This document shows, piece by piece, positions 51,358 through 60,567 of a DNA stretch of 64,000 nucleotides. The stretch is taken from positions 1-64,000 of the forward strand of contig JASDDH010000017.1 of the NCBI GenBank assembly GCA_030407505.1, written 5' to 3'. The stretch comes from Planococcus sp. APC 4015. Its GTDB lineage: Bacteria; Actinomycetota; Actinomycetes; Actinomycetales; Microbacteriaceae. The notes under the pieces were generated by a model. It saw only the letters and a program-made list of their open reading frames with translations, was not told where the DNA came from and ran no database searches. Position numbers and translations under genes: made by a program. Position 1 is the stretch's first letter. Every line of letters begins with the position of its first letter.

Positions 51358-52311
51358 TCAGTCCGGCGGGCCCGCCTCGGACGCGACGACGGATGCCGCG
51401 GCCACCACGCCGGCATCCGCCGGCCCCGGTGCGCTCCAGCGCAGCCATGCGAGCACGTAGACGACGAGTCCCGCCACGAGGGCCGCGACCACCCACAGGA
51501 CCACCGTGAAGTCGACCCACGAGCCGACCGGCGGCGAACCGGGCAGGAAGGTGCGCAGCGGGATGATCGCGAACAGCATGGCAGCCATCCAGCTCATGAG
51601 CGTCGCCTCGACCTTGCGCCTGCCCCGGTACGCGGCGATCGCGACGGTGAGTCCGAGAACGGGCAAGACGACCATGAGCACGAGCAGCACGATGCCGAAT
51701 GCGACCGTCGCCGGCGCGCGGGTCGCGATCATGCGCACCTGGGTGACGGGCTCGCCGTCCACGACGAGGGCCTCGGTGCCGGCGACCTCGTCCGATGTGA
51801 ACGTCCATCCGGGCACGTGCACGGCACCGCACAGCAGCGTGGGGATGACCCGGGGATCTCCCTGGGCATCCTGCACGCTGACGACGGCGAAACTCGCCGC
51901 GTGGACGTCGAAGGGCCATTGCTCGACGAAGCCGTCGGTGATGAACCGCACGGCCTGGGGCGAGGGGATCTCGTCGGCCGCGACGGTGAAGGACGGAGCG
52001 CCGTCGGTCCCCGTCAGGAAGACCGTCAGAGCCTCGTCGGCGAGTCCTGTCTCGTCGTTTGCGACGGGACCGAGCGACAGCACGGTGAGGTTCGCGCGGA
52101 TGCGGTCCGATGTCGCATCCACCGACTCGGGTGACACCGACACCAGGATCGCGTCGTCGGGCGGTGCGTCGTCGCAGCCGCGCACCGTCACGGCCGAGTC
52201 GTTCACGGCGTAGAGCGCCACCACGCACGCGTACAGCAGGACTGCCGCTGCGATGATCGCGATCACGATCCTCCGCGGCCGCCTGCCGATCCGGCGCGAT
52301 TCCGCGGTCAC
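51358..52311 (-). CDS. DUF4436-family membrane protein
   Basis: The 317-residue protein has one N-terminal helix (about 14-36), an exported domain of about 165 residues, then three C-terminal helices (about 204-290) that include the conserved-looking stretch RTFLPGSPPVGSWVDFTVVL, as in DUF4436. Two cysteines (in RGCDDAPP and LLCGAVHV) could form a disulfide outside the cell. Function unknown. GTG 52311 has no clear ribosome binding site. It is convergent with ramB across seven bases, and lies 25 bases beyond the stop of the AlkZ-like gene, in the same direction. Confidence 0.75.
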   Translation of the reverse strand: MTAESRRIGRRPRRIVIAIIAAAVLLYACVVALYAVNDSAVTVRGCDDAPPDDAILVSVSPESVDATSDRIRANLTVLSLGPVANDETGLADEALTVFLTGTDGAPSFTVAADEIPSPQAVRFITDGFVEQWPFDVHAASFAVVSVQDAQGDPRVIPTLLCGAVHVPGWTFTSDEVAGTEALVVDGEPVTQVRMIATRAPATVAFGIVLLVLMVVLPVLGLTVAIAAYRGRRKVEATLMSWMAAMLFAIIPLRTFLPGSPPVGSWVDFTVVLWVVAALVAGLVVYVLAWLRWSAPGPADAGVVAAASVVASEAGPPD

Positions 52312-52336
52312 GGGTGTCAGTGTGGCATGTCGGGCG

Positions 52337-53413
52337 TCACGCCGTCACGAAGCGGCGGTGGCGATGAAGCGCCGCGGCCACGTCCGCGCCGCCGGCGGCA
52401 TCCGGCGTGAACAGCTCGGACAGCGGTGCTTCGGCATGCCTGCCGACGGCGACCGAGTGCGCCCACACCCCCACCGCCTCGCCGTCGGCGACGACGATCG
52501 GGCGCACGATGCCGTTCTTGCTCGGCCCGATCGAGCCGAGGAACTCCGGTGCGCACGCGACCGTGCGGTCGGCGTACGAGAGGTAGTACTCGTCGAACGG
52601 CGGCAGGGCGAGCACGCGCGCCGCCGATGGAGCGCGACGCGGGGCGACTCCGGCGACGACGTACGACGGTTCGGGCGCGTCGTCGACGGCGCGGAGGCGG
52701 GCGGATGCCCGCTCCGCCGCCTCGCGCGCCGTTCCCAGCGCCAGCCCCGACCACCACGCGAAATCGCGCGCACCCGCCGGGCCGTGCGAGGCGATGTAAC
52801 GCACGAAGAGCTCGGCGAGTGGGTCGGGCGGCGGCGCGGCATCCGTCACCCACTCCTCGGCGAGCACGACGTACTGCTCGCGCGTCGGACCCTCCGCGCG
52901 CGGTACGACCGGGCCCTGGCAGACGACGCAGTGGAGCGACAGCCGCACGAGCAGGTGGTAGCCGCGCTGACCGGCCGTCGAGATCCCCGCCCGCTCGAGC
53001 ACGTCGAAGAGCTCGGATCGAGCCAACCGGCCACCCCCGCCGAGGGCCGCGCGCACCGCGTGCTCGGCGCGGGCGAGATCGTCGTCGATGCCCTCTCTGC
53101 GGTGCACGGTCCCAGCCTGCCGTCGCTGGCGTTCGCCGGTGACCGAGAGCACCCACGCGAGGTCGCGTGCCGGAACGACGTGGATCGTGCCCCGCATCGT
53201 CCACGACCGGACGAGGTCACCCCTGTCGAAGGCGGCGTCGACGTCGCGGATCGTCGGGTCTCCGCTCGTGCGGACGGCGAGCGCCCAGCGTCCGCCCCAG
53301 AACTCCTGCGCCTGTACGGCGAGCATGTGGGCGGCCGCCGCGGCCACGTCGCCCGCTGGCGCCGACAGGCGGTGCGACCTCAGTCGCTCGGAACGGATCG
53401 CCGCGACATCCAT
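52337..53413 (-). CDS. winged-helix protein of the AlkZ/YcaQ DNA glycosylase group
   Basis: A 358-residue protein of the HTH_42 family. The sequence MLAVQAQEFWGGRWALAVR has the Gln34-x-Gln36 motif that is catalytic in AlkZ-type glycosylases, which unhook interstrand crosslinks or excise bulky alkyl adducts. Later segments VRSWTMRGTIHVVPARDLAW and LPPFDEYYLSYADR match the family. Many members lack a proven function, so activity is inferred from the motif. ATG 53413 is chosen; an apparent frame reaching 54724 is antiphase reading of the dehydrogenase. CACAGT lies at the leaderless -10 position. Confidence 0.83.
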   Translation of the reverse strand: MDVAAIRSERLRSHRLSAPAGDVAAAAAHMLAVQAQEFWGGRWALAVRTSGDPTIRDVDAAFDRGDLVRSWTMRGTIHVVPARDLAWVLSVTGERQRRQAGTVHRREGIDDDLARAEHAVRAALGGGGRLARSELFDVLERAGISTAGQRGYHLLVRLSLHCVVCQGPVVPRAEGPTREQYVVLAEEWVTDAAPPPDPLAELFVRYIASHGPAGARDFAWWSGLALGTAREAAERASARLRAVDDAPEPSYVVAGVAPRRAPSAARVLALPPFDEYYLSYADRTVACAPEFLGSIGPSKNGIVRPIVVADGEAVGVWAHSVAVGRHAEAPLSELFTPDAAGGADVAAALHRHRRFVTA

Positions 53414-53451
53414 GGCACCACTGTGTCCTGCACCACGGACAGGGGGTGTCC

Positions 53452-54924
53452 TCAGGCGTAGGGACTCGCCGTGAGCGTGTACTTGGTCTGCAGGTACTCG
53501 TGGATGCCCTCGGCTCCGCCCTCGCGTCCGAGCCCCGACATCTTCCAGCCGCCGAACGGGGCCGCCGCGTTCGAGACCACGCCGACGTTGAGGCCCATCA
53601 TGCCGGTCTCCAGCTTGTCGATCATGCGCTGGCCGCGCGAGAGCGATTCGGTGAAGACGTAGGACACCAGGCCGTACTCGGTGTCGTTGGCGATGCGCAC
53701 GGCGTCGTCTTCGGTGTCGAACGGGACGATCGCGAGAACCGGCCCGAAGATCTCCTCGCGCAGGATGTCGCTGCCCAGCACGACGTCGGTGATGACGGTC
53801 GGCTCGTAGAACGTGCCCTCGCCCTCGGGCCGCTGACCGCCGGTACGCAGAACGGCGCCGCGCTCCAGCGCGTCGCCGACGAGCTCCTCGGCCTTGGCCA
53901 CGGCCCGGTCGTCGATCAGGGGTCCGATCTGCACGCCGTCTTCGGTGCCGCGGCCGATCTTCATCGCCTGCACGCGCTCGGTGACGCGGTTCGCGAACTC
54001 CTCGGCGATCGAGCGGTGCACGATGAACCGGTTGGCCGCCGTGCACGCCTGGCCGATGTTGCGGAACTTCGCGAGCATCGCACCGTCGACGGCCTTGTCG
54101 AGATCGGCGTCGTCGAACACGACGAACGGCGCGTTGCCGCCCAGCTCCATCGACGTGCGCAGCACGCCCTGCGCCGCCTGCTCGAGCAGCCGCTGCCCGA
54201 CACCGGTCGAGCCGGTGAACGACAGCTTGCGCAGCCGCGGGTCGCGGATGATGGGCTCGGACACCGCGCCCGAGGTCGACGTCGTGAACACGTTGACGAC
54301 ACCCTTGGGGAGCCCTGCGTCCTCGAGCAGCTTCGCGAAGAACAGCGTCGTCAGCGGCGTCAGCTCGGCGGGCTTGATGACGACCGTGCAGCCGGCGGCC
54401 AACGCAGGCGCGATCTTGCGGGTCGCCATCGCGAGGGGGAAGTTCCACGGGGTGATGAGGAAGCAGGGTCCGACCGGATGCTGCGACACGATCATGCGGC
54501 CGGTGCCCTCGGGGTTCGGCCCGTAGCGGCCCTGGATGCGGGCGGTCTCCTCGCTGAACCAGCGCAGGAACTCTCCGCCGTAGGCGACCTCGCCGCGCGC
54601 CTCGGCGAGCGGCTTGCCCATCTCGATGGTCATGAGCAGGGCGAAGTCCTCTTTGCGCTCCTGCAGCAGGTCGAATGCCCGGCGCAGGATCTCGGCACGC
54701 TCGCGGGGCGGGGTCGCCGCCCACGCCGGACCGGCCGCGACCGCGGCATCCAGCGCCGCCGCACCGTCTTCTGGACGAGCATCGGCGATCGTCTTGACGA
54801 CGCGCCCGGTGGCCGGGTCGAAGACCCGCAGGGTTCCGCCGTCGATCGCCGGGCGCCAGTCACCGCCGATGAACAGGCCGTCGGGGACGGATGCCAGCAG
54901 GTCGCTCTCGCGGTTCTCGGTCAC
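53452..54924 (-). CDS. gabD: succinate-semialdehyde dehydrogenase-type aldehyde dehydrogenase
   Basis: The 490-residue enzyme has the aldehyde dehydrogenase core: FLITPWNFPLAMATRKIAPA, TSMELGGNAPFVVFDDADLD with the general base glutamate, and FRNIGQACTAANRF with the catalytic cysteine. The pattern is closest to NAD(P)-dependent succinate-semialdehyde dehydrogenases, which turn that aldehyde into succinate. GTG 54924 follows GAGGGAG. An ATCGTATACGAT palindrome 41 bases upstream also occurs, slightly changed, before the FAH-RraA fusion gene at 60568, suggesting shared regulation and a role in the nearby catabolic cluster rather than GABA use. Confidence 0.85.
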   Translation of the reverse strand: MTENRESDLLASVPDGLFIGGDWRPAIDGGTLRVFDPATGRVVKTIADARPEDGAAALDAAVAAGPAWAATPPRERAEILRRAFDLLQERKEDFALLMTIEMGKPLAEARGEVAYGGEFLRWFSEETARIQGRYGPNPEGTGRMIVSQHPVGPCFLITPWNFPLAMATRKIAPALAAGCTVVIKPAELTPLTTLFFAKLLEDAGLPKGVVNVFTTSTSGAVSEPIIRDPRLRKLSFTGSTGVGQRLLEQAAQGVLRTSMELGGNAPFVVFDDADLDKAVDGAMLAKFRNIGQACTAANRFIVHRSIAEEFANRVTERVQAMKIGRGTEDGVQIGPLIDDRAVAKAEELVGDALERGAVLRTGGQRPEGEGTFYEPTVITDVVLGSDILREEIFGPVLAIVPFDTEDDAVRIANDTEYGLVSYVFTESLSRGQRMIDKLETGMMGLNVGVVSNAAAPFGGWKMSGLGREGGAEGIHEYLQTKYTLTASPYA

Positions 54925-54964
54925 GGGACTCCCTCGTCGCGGTGCCGCTCGCGGCGGCATCCGA

Positions 54965-54976
54965 ATCGTATACGAT
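54965..54976. promoter_or_regulatory. operator-like palindrome ATCGTATACGAT
   Basis: A perfect 12-bp palindrome 41 bases before the gabD start. GTATAC-centred sites are typical for FadR-type GntR regulators, and such a regulator is encoded at 62034. A nearly identical site occurs at 60526. Confidence 0.65.
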
Positions 54977-55062
54977 CTGTTGCTCTTGCCGTCCTATTCT
55001 GGCGCGGCGATGAGTGCGGAGCGATATACGTCGCGTACAGCGACGACCCGAAGACGTGCCGG

Positions 55063-55371
55063 TCAGTACGCCGTGGCGAAGCGGATGTCGTACACCGCGA
55101 CCCGCTGCGGAAGCCCGTCGAAGACCGCCGTGCGGGCATCCGATTCCAGGTAGGTCTTCTCCCTCGCGAGGAAGGCCTCCTCGTCGCCCTCGGCGCTCAC
55201 GGCCCACACGAACTCGTTGGTCTCGGGCACGCCGTAGGCGAATTCGACGGTGAAGCCCGCGTCGGCCCGCAGGGCGCGCATCGTGGTCAGCCACCAGGCG
55301 ACGAACGCCTCGTACTCTCCGTCGACGAGCGTGTACCGGCGCAGCTGGATCGTCTTCATGCCTTCCATCAT
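55063..55371 (-). CDS. NIPSNAP-family protein
   Basis: A small 102-residue protein with the alpha-beta layout of NIPSNAP/dimeric alpha-beta barrel proteins: KTIQLRRYTLVDGEYEAFVAWW at the start and LAREKTYLESD later. Bacterial members often accompany catabolic enzymes but have no defined reaction. ATG at 55371 is used; ATG 55359 is an equally possible start. It lies between gabD and the thiamine-diphosphate enzyme gene, sharing a bidirectional promoter region around TATAGT/TATAGG with the latter. Confidence 0.72.
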   Translation of the reverse strand: MMEGMKTIQLRRYTLVDGEYEAFVAWWLTTMRALRADAGFTVEFAYGVPETNEFVWAVSAEGDEEAFLAREKTYLESDARTAVFDGLPQRVAVYDIRFATAY

Positions 55372-55387
55372 GCCCGCGCCGGCGGCC

Positions 55388-55393
55388 TATAGT
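55388..55393 (+). promoter_or_regulatory. -10 element (TATAGT) of the thiamine-diphosphate enzyme gene
   Basis: TATAGT matches five of six consensus bases; its complement gives TATAGG for the NIPSNAP gene in the other direction. The rightward transcript would have a leader of about 104 bases that starts with an 8-bp hairpin, CCGGCGGG (55402-55409) with CCCGCCGG (55415-55422). Confidence 0.45.
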
Positions 55394-55503
55394 GGTCGTG
55401 TCCGGCGGGAGCGACCCGCCGGTGCTCGAAAAATGGGCACGACGCGCTGCGCGCGAGACACACACGGCCTCACCGTCCGTTCTGTCACCGCAGGAGTCAC
55501 CGC

Positions 55504-57156
55504 ATGCCCACCGTTTCCGCGCACGTCGCCCTCACCCTCGCCCGCCACATCGACCACGTGTTCGGCGTCATGGGCAACGGGAACGCCTACTTCCTCGACG
55601 CGCTCGAATCGTCCACCGAGGTGATGTTCACGGCGGCGCGCCATGAAGCCGGAGGCGTCGTCGCCGCCGACGCCTTCCACCGTGCGTCGGGTCGGCTCGC
55701 TGCGGCGACGGCCACCTACGGTGCGGGTTTCACCAACACCCTGACCGCCCTCGCCGAAGCCGTGCAGGCGCACGTGCCGCTGGTGCTCGTCGTCGGAGAC
55801 GAGCCCACATCGGGGCCGCGCCCGTGGGACGTCGATCAGATCGCACTCGCGTCAGCGGTCGGTGCGCGCACGTACACGGTGGGGCGAACGGATGCCGCGG
55901 CCACGACGGTCATCGCGATCGAGCATGCCCTCACCTACCGCGTGCCGACCGTGCTCGCGATCCCCTACGACGTCGCCGCCCGCGACGCGGGACCGGTGCC
56001 CGACGTGCCCGCACCGCGTCTGCCCGAGCCCCTGCATCCTGCCGGCGCGTTCGCGCGCGGCAGGATCGACGACATCGCCGAGGCGCTGGCGACGGCCGAG
56101 CGTCCGTTGGTCCTCGCCGGTCGCGGAGCCTGGACGGCCGGCGCGGGCACCGCGCTGGGCGACATCGCCGACCTCACCGGAGCGCTCACCGCGTCGACGG
56201 CGCTCGGCCGGGGTGTCTTCCCGCGCGCCGAGTACGATCTGGGGGTCACCGGGGGGTTCGGCGCCGAGGGCGCGATGGAGCTCGTGCGCGAAGCCGATGT
56301 CGCGGTGGTCTTCGGGGCGTCGCTCAACCAGTTCACGATGCGGTTCGGCGACCTCATCGCGCCCGGCACGCGGGTGTTCCAGGTCGATGTGGCGCCGGCG
56401 GCGACCCACCCCCACGTCGCGGGCTTCGTGCGCGGTGACGCCGCTGTCGTGGCCGCCGACGTCGCGCAGGCCCTCCGGGCGCGCGGCGCCGCGCCGAGCG
56501 GGTGGCGTGAGAGCGTCGACATCGCAGCCGCGCGGGCTTACGTCGCCGGCGAGGCCCTCGCACCCGACGGACGCCTGGACCCCCGGTCGGCGGCCGAGCG
56601 CATCGGCGCACTCCTGCCCGAGGACAGGGTCGTCGTCTCGGACGGCGGCCACTTCATCGGCTGGGCGAACATGTACTGGCCGGTGGTCTCGCCCGATCGC
56701 ATGATGATGATCGGCACCGCTTTCCAGTCGATCGGGCTGGGCTGGCCCTCGGTGCCCGGAGCCGCGCTCGCGCGCCCGAAGTCCACGATCGTGCTGACTA
56801 CGGGCGACGGCGGCGGTCTGATGGCCCTCGCCGACCTCGAATCGGCCGTGCGGGTCGCCGCCGGACGCGGTCTGGCCGTCGTCTGGAACGATGCCGCCTA
56901 CGGGGCGGAGGTCAACCTCTACGGACTGAAGGGCCTCGCCCGCGAGCCCATGCTCATCCCCGAGGTCGACTTCGCGGCGCTGGCCACCGGCGTCGGCGCC
57001 GAGGGCGTGGTGGTGCGCACGCTCGCCGACCTCGACCGTCTGGCGACGTGGGCGGCGGAGCCCTCGGCATCCCGTCGCTTCCTCGTGCTCGACTGCCGCA
57101 TCTCGGGCGACGTGATCGCCCCCTACCAGCAGGAGATCATCCGCGTGAACTCGTGA
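55504..57156 (+). CDS. thiamine-diphosphate-dependent enzyme of the acetolactate synthase/decarboxylase superfamily
   Basis: The 550-residue enzyme has three domains: an N-terminal pyrimidine domain with the catalytic Glu48 (ARHEAGGVV), a central Rossmann-like domain, and a C-terminal thiamine-binding domain with GDGGGLMALADLESAV and the ligand Asn in VVWNDAAYG. The superfamily covers acetolactate synthase, benzoylformate and phenylpyruvate decarboxylases. It is too divergent for a specific call; location among aromatic-type catabolic genes makes a 2-oxo-acid decarboxylase likely, as inference. CAGGAG precedes the ATG by seven bases. It is convergent with the hydroxylase gene, ten bases away. 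Confidence 0.85.
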   Translation: MPTVSAHVALTLARHIDHVFGVMGNGNAYFLDALESSTEVMFTAARHEAGGVVAADAFHRASGRLAAATATYGAGFTNTLTALAEAVQAHVPLVLVVGDEPTSGPRPWDVDQIALASAVGARTYTVGRTDAAATTVIAIEHALTYRVPTVLAIPYDVAARDAGPVPDVPAPRLPEPLHPAGAFARGRIDDIAEALATAERPLVLAGRGAWTAGAGTALGDIADLTGALTASTALGRGVFPRAEYDLGVTGGFGAEGAMELVREADVAVVFGASLNQFTMRFGDLIAPGTRVFQVDVAPAATHPHVAGFVRGDAAVVAADVAQALRARGAAPSGWRESVDIAAARAYVAGEALAPDGRLDPRSAAERIGALLPEDRVVVSDGGHFIGWANMYWPVVSPDRMMMIGTAFQSIGLGWPSVPGAALARPKSTIVLTTGDGGGLMALADLESAVRVAAGRGLAVVWNDAAYGAEVNLYGLKGLAREPMLIPEVDFAALATGVGAEGVVVRTLADLDRLATWAAEPSASRRFLVLDCRISGDVIAPYQQEIIRVNS

Positions 57157-57166
57157 GGGCTGCCGG

Positions 57167-59038
57167 TCAGGCGGGCAGCATGAGCCCGGCGAAGAACTCG
57201 GCGAGCTCCGTCGTCGCCGACAGCGGCAGCACCGCTGCGACGTACTGGTCGGGTCGCACCACGACCACAGCGCCCTCTCGCGACACCCCGCGCTCGTCGA
57301 AGATGTCGGTGCTGGTCCAGGCGCTCGGCGCTGCGGCGAACACCTTCTCCCAATCCGTGAGACCCAGCGGCCCCGTCTGGGGACGGAAGATCGCCGGCAC
57401 GGCGGCGACATCGACGTCGTCGTACCGCTGCGGGTAGATCACCTTCACGTCGAAGACCGCATCGAGGTCGGCGTCGGCCGGCGTGTGGCGGCGCACGGGT
57501 GATTCCTCGGCGTCCGACATCCACTCGGCCCACGAAGTGAGAGCGGATGCCGCGGCATCCGCGAAGGCGTAGATGCGCCACCGGCCGTCCGCCTTCGCGT
57601 GATGGCCGACGTGCACGGCGTTGCCGTCGGCGACGAGCACAACCTCGGAGCTCTTGAACCGCTTGCCGATCGGGAACCCGGACGCGAGCGCCTGGTGCCC
57701 GGCTCCCGCCACGATCGCCGACGGGCCGTACTGCGTCATGAACCCCGACGGGAACTCGGCCGTCGCGAGATAGTAGGTGGCCAGCTCCTGCGGATCCGAG
57801 ATCTCGTCGGGCTTGCGCGCCATGAGCGAGGACCACTCGCGGTCGAAGTCGATGAGCTGCTGGGCGACGGGACGCCTTTCGGCCGAGTACGTCGAGAGCA
57901 GCGTCTCGGGACTGCGCCCGGTCAGGACGGCGCCGAGCTTCCAGCCGAGGTTGAAGCCGTCCTGCATCGACACGTTCATGCCCTGTCCGGCCTTCGCCGA
58001 GTGCGTGTGGCACGCGTCGCCCGTGAGGAACACGCGCGGCGTGCGATCGGGGTCGTCCAGCGCGTCGTCGAAGCCGTCGGTCACGCGATGACCGACCTCG
58101 TAGACGCTGTGCCACGCCACCTCCTTCACGTCGAGGGAGTAGGGATGCAGGATCGCGTTCGCCTTCGCGATGATCCCCTCGATCGGGGTCTGCCGCACGC
58201 GGTGGTCGTCGTCGGCCGCGACCGCGCCGAGGTCGACGTAGACGCGTGAGAGGTAGCCGCCCTCGCGGGGGATGTGGAGGATGTTGCCCGCCGCCGACGT
58301 GATGGCGCATTTGGTGCGCCAATCGGGGAAGTCGGTGTCGACCAGCACGTCCATCACTCCCCACGCGTGCTGAGACGCATCACCGACGTGGCGACGACCG
58401 ATGGCCTCGCGCACCCCGCTGCGCGCCCCGTCGCAGCCGACGACGTATCGCGCGCGCACCGAGCGCTCGTCGCCCGCCCGCGGGCCCGTGAGGTGCCGCA
58501 CGCGCACGTCCACACCGTCGTCGGCGACCTGCAGCCCGACGAACTCGACCCCGTAGTCGGGCGCGATGCGGGCCGGCCCCTGGGCGGCTGCCTCTGCGAA
58601 GTAGTCCAGCACGCGCGCCTGGTTGACGATCAGGTGCGGGAACTCGCTGATCTGCAGCGCGTAGTCCTGGGTGCGCGCGGTGCGCACGATGTCGCCGGGG
58701 TTCTGCGGGTCGGGGCCCCAGAAGTTCATGTAGGCGATGGTGTACGCCTCGGCGACGATCCGTTCGGCGAAGCCGAACGCCTGGAAGGTCTCGACGCTCC
58801 GCGGCTGGATGCCGTCGGCCTGCCCCAGCGCGAGCCGGCCGTCCCGACGCTCGATGAGGCGCGTCGTGATGCCCGGGAACTGCGACAGCTGGGCCGCGAG
58901 CAGCATGCCCGCGGGGCCGGACCCGACGATGAGCACGTCGGTCTCGTCGGGCAGCTCCGAGGGCCGGTGGATCCCCGTCCCGGCGGCCGGCTGGACGCGC
59001 GGATCCCTCGACACGTAGCCGTGGTGGTGGAACTGCAT
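57167..59038 (-). CDS. FAD-dependent aromatic hydroxylase (phenol 2-monooxygenase / 3-hydroxybenzoate 4-monooxygenase type)
   Basis: A 623-residue flavoprotein. VLIVGSGPAGMLLAAQLSQ (about 35-53) binds FAD; VVGCDGARSGVREAIG is the DG motif that contacts both FAD and NAD(P)H; FLTGDACHTHSAKAGQGMNV is the second FAD motif. The C-terminal 170 residues resemble the thioredoxin-like dimerisation domain of phenol hydroxylase. MobA, which turns 3-hydroxybenzoate to protocatechuate, is a close family member, but the substrate cannot be read from sequence. GAGGGAG precedes ATG 59038. The transporter gene upstream (59074) is co-directional, 35 bases away. Confidence 0.85.
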   Translation of the reverse strand: MQFHHHGYVSRDPRVQPAAGTGIHRPSELPDETDVLIVGSGPAGMLLAAQLSQFPGITTRLIERRDGRLALGQADGIQPRSVETFQAFGFAERIVAEAYTIAYMNFWGPDPQNPGDIVRTARTQDYALQISEFPHLIVNQARVLDYFAEAAAQGPARIAPDYGVEFVGLQVADDGVDVRVRHLTGPRAGDERSVRARYVVGCDGARSGVREAIGRRHVGDASQHAWGVMDVLVDTDFPDWRTKCAITSAAGNILHIPREGGYLSRVYVDLGAVAADDDHRVRQTPIEGIIAKANAILHPYSLDVKEVAWHSVYEVGHRVTDGFDDALDDPDRTPRVFLTGDACHTHSAKAGQGMNVSMQDGFNLGWKLGAVLTGRSPETLLSTYSAERRPVAQQLIDFDREWSSLMARKPDEISDPQELATYYLATAEFPSGFMTQYGPSAIVAGAGHQALASGFPIGKRFKSSEVVLVADGNAVHVGHHAKADGRWRIYAFADAAASALTSWAEWMSDAEESPVRRHTPADADLDAVFDVKVIYPQRYDDVDVAAVPAIFRPQTGPLGLTDWEKVFAAAPSAWTSTDIFDERGVSREGAVVVVRPDQYVAAVLPLSATTELAEFFAGLMLPA

Positions 59039-59073
59039 GTGACTCCCTCGTCGGTGATCAGGCTACGCGCGGC

Positions 59074-60456
59074 TCACGCCCGGGACAGCCCGCGGATCGG
59101 GCTCGCCGACTGCTCCGCCTCGTGATCCGGTCCGAGCGGGATGCCCGAGCGGTCGCGCAGCAGCAGAGTCGCGATCAGGCCGATGAGGGTCATGCCGGCG
59201 AGGTACCACGTGACGGCATCGGTCGACCCGGTCGCCTGCACGATGGCGGTCGCGATCGTGGGGGCGAAGGCGCCGCCGAGGATCGCGCCGATGGCGTACG
59301 AGATCGAGACTCCCGAGAAGCGGATGGATGCCGGGAAGAGCTCGGAGTACAGCGCCGCCTGCGGCCCGTAGGTGAAGCCGAGACCGATCGTGAGGATCGC
59401 GAGCCCGGCGAACAGCAGCCCGATCTGCCCCGTGTTGACGAGGGGGAAGAGCGTGAACACTCCGACGAGCTGCAGGATCCAGCCGATGATGTAGGTCGTG
59501 CGACGCCCGATGCGGTCCGAGACGAAGCCCGCGGCGAGGGTCGAGAGCAGCCACGTCACCGCGGAGCCCGCCACGGCGAGCAGCACCGGTCCGCGCTCGA
59601 GTGCGAGTGCCCCGTCGGGGTTGGTGGCGTACCCCTGGATGTAGCCGCCGGTCGTCATGTAGCCCACGGCGTTGTTGCCCGCGAAGACGAGGGCGGCGAT
59701 CAGCACGAGCAGCGCGTGCTTGCGGAAGAGCTGGATGATCGGCATCTGCGCCTTCTCCTTGCGCTCGGCGAGCTCGGCGAACACCGGGCTCTCCTCGACG
59801 CGGCGACGCACGTACCAGCCGATGAGGATCATGACGACGCTGAGCAGGAACGGCACGCGCCAGCCCCACTCGAGGAACGCGTCACCCGGAGCGATGACGG
59901 CCATGAGCGCCATGACGCCCGATGCGAGCAGCAGGCCCAGCGGCACGCCGATCTGGGGCGAGGCCCCGAACGCCCCGCGCCGGTTCTTCGGAGCGTGTTC
60001 GACGGCCATCAGCACCGCGCCGCCCCACTCGCCGCCGGCCGAGATGCCCTGCAGGATCCGCAGGAGCACGAGGATGATCGGCGCGGCGATGCCGATCGCC
60101 TCGTAGGTCGGTAGCACGCCGATGAGGGCGGTGGCGACACCCATCAGGATCAGCGTCCACATCAGCACCGTCTTGCGGCCGTACTTGTCGCCGAGGTGTC
60201 CCGCGAGGAACGCACCCAAGGGGCGGAAGAGGAAGCTCACACCGACGGTCGCGAAGCCGATCAGCGCACTGTTCGCGCCGAGCGGGGCGAAGAACAGCTG
60301 ACCGAAGACGAGGCCGACCGCGGTGGCGTAGATGAAGAAGTCGTACCACTCGACGGTGGTTCCGACGACGGTCGCGAACACGACCCGGCGGCGATCCGCC
60401 GTCGTGGCTATCGTGCCGGTGGGGGTGAATCCGGTGGTGGGATGCGGGGCGCTCAC
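59074..60456 (-). CDS. MHS-family MFS transporter, probable aromatic acid importer
   Basis: The 460-residue symporter opens FATVVGTTVEWYDFFIYATA and carries GHLGDKYGRKTVLM and SDRIGRRTTYIIG, the loop motifs of the MHS group. Twelve helices are expected. Because its gene is first in a leftward unit with an aromatic hydroxylase, it likely brings in the hydroxylase substrate. GTG 60456 has AAGGAG six bases upstream; a longer frame to 60846 overlaps the divergent gene and is rejected. The ATCATATACGAT site in the gap to the FAH-RraA gene could control it. Confidence 0.87.
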   Translation of the reverse strand: MSAPHPTTGFTPTGTIATTADRRRVVFATVVGTTVEWYDFFIYATAVGLVFGQLFFAPLGANSALIGFATVGVSFLFRPLGAFLAGHLGDKYGRKTVLMWTLILMGVATALIGVLPTYEAIGIAAPIILVLLRILQGISAGGEWGGAVLMAVEHAPKNRRGAFGASPQIGVPLGLLLASGVMALMAVIAPGDAFLEWGWRVPFLLSVVMILIGWYVRRRVEESPVFAELAERKEKAQMPIIQLFRKHALLVLIAALVFAGNNAVGYMTTGGYIQGYATNPDGALALERGPVLLAVAGSAVTWLLSTLAAGFVSDRIGRRTTYIIGWILQLVGVFTLFPLVNTGQIGLLFAGLAILTIGLGFTYGPQAALYSELFPASIRFSGVSISYAIGAILGGAFAPTIATAIVQATGSTDAVTWYLAGMTLIGLIATLLLRDRSGIPLGPDHEAEQSASPIRGLSRA

Positions 60457-60525
60457 GGGTGACTCCTTCGTCGTCTGACATCGCTGTGCAGGGGGCCGGG
60501 CGCGGCGCTTGCCCGACGTCGACCG

Positions 60526-60537
60526 ATCATATACGAT
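60526..60537. promoter_or_regulatory. operator-like site ATCATATACGAT
   Basis: This near-palindrome differs from the 54965 site at one of twelve positions. It lies in the 111-base divergent gap between the MHS transporter and the FAH-RraA gene, 31 bases before the latter. The GntR protein encoded at 62034 is the natural candidate to bind it. Confidence 0.65.
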
Positions 60538-60567
60538 TTCGAATACGACGCAAGGGCGAGGGAGCTC

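Noticed and set aside
52337..54724. apparent 795-residue protein extending the AlkZ-like gene upstream
   Set aside because: The upstream part is antiphase to the aldehyde dehydrogenase gene, and the AlkZ-like domain begins normally at ATG 53413.
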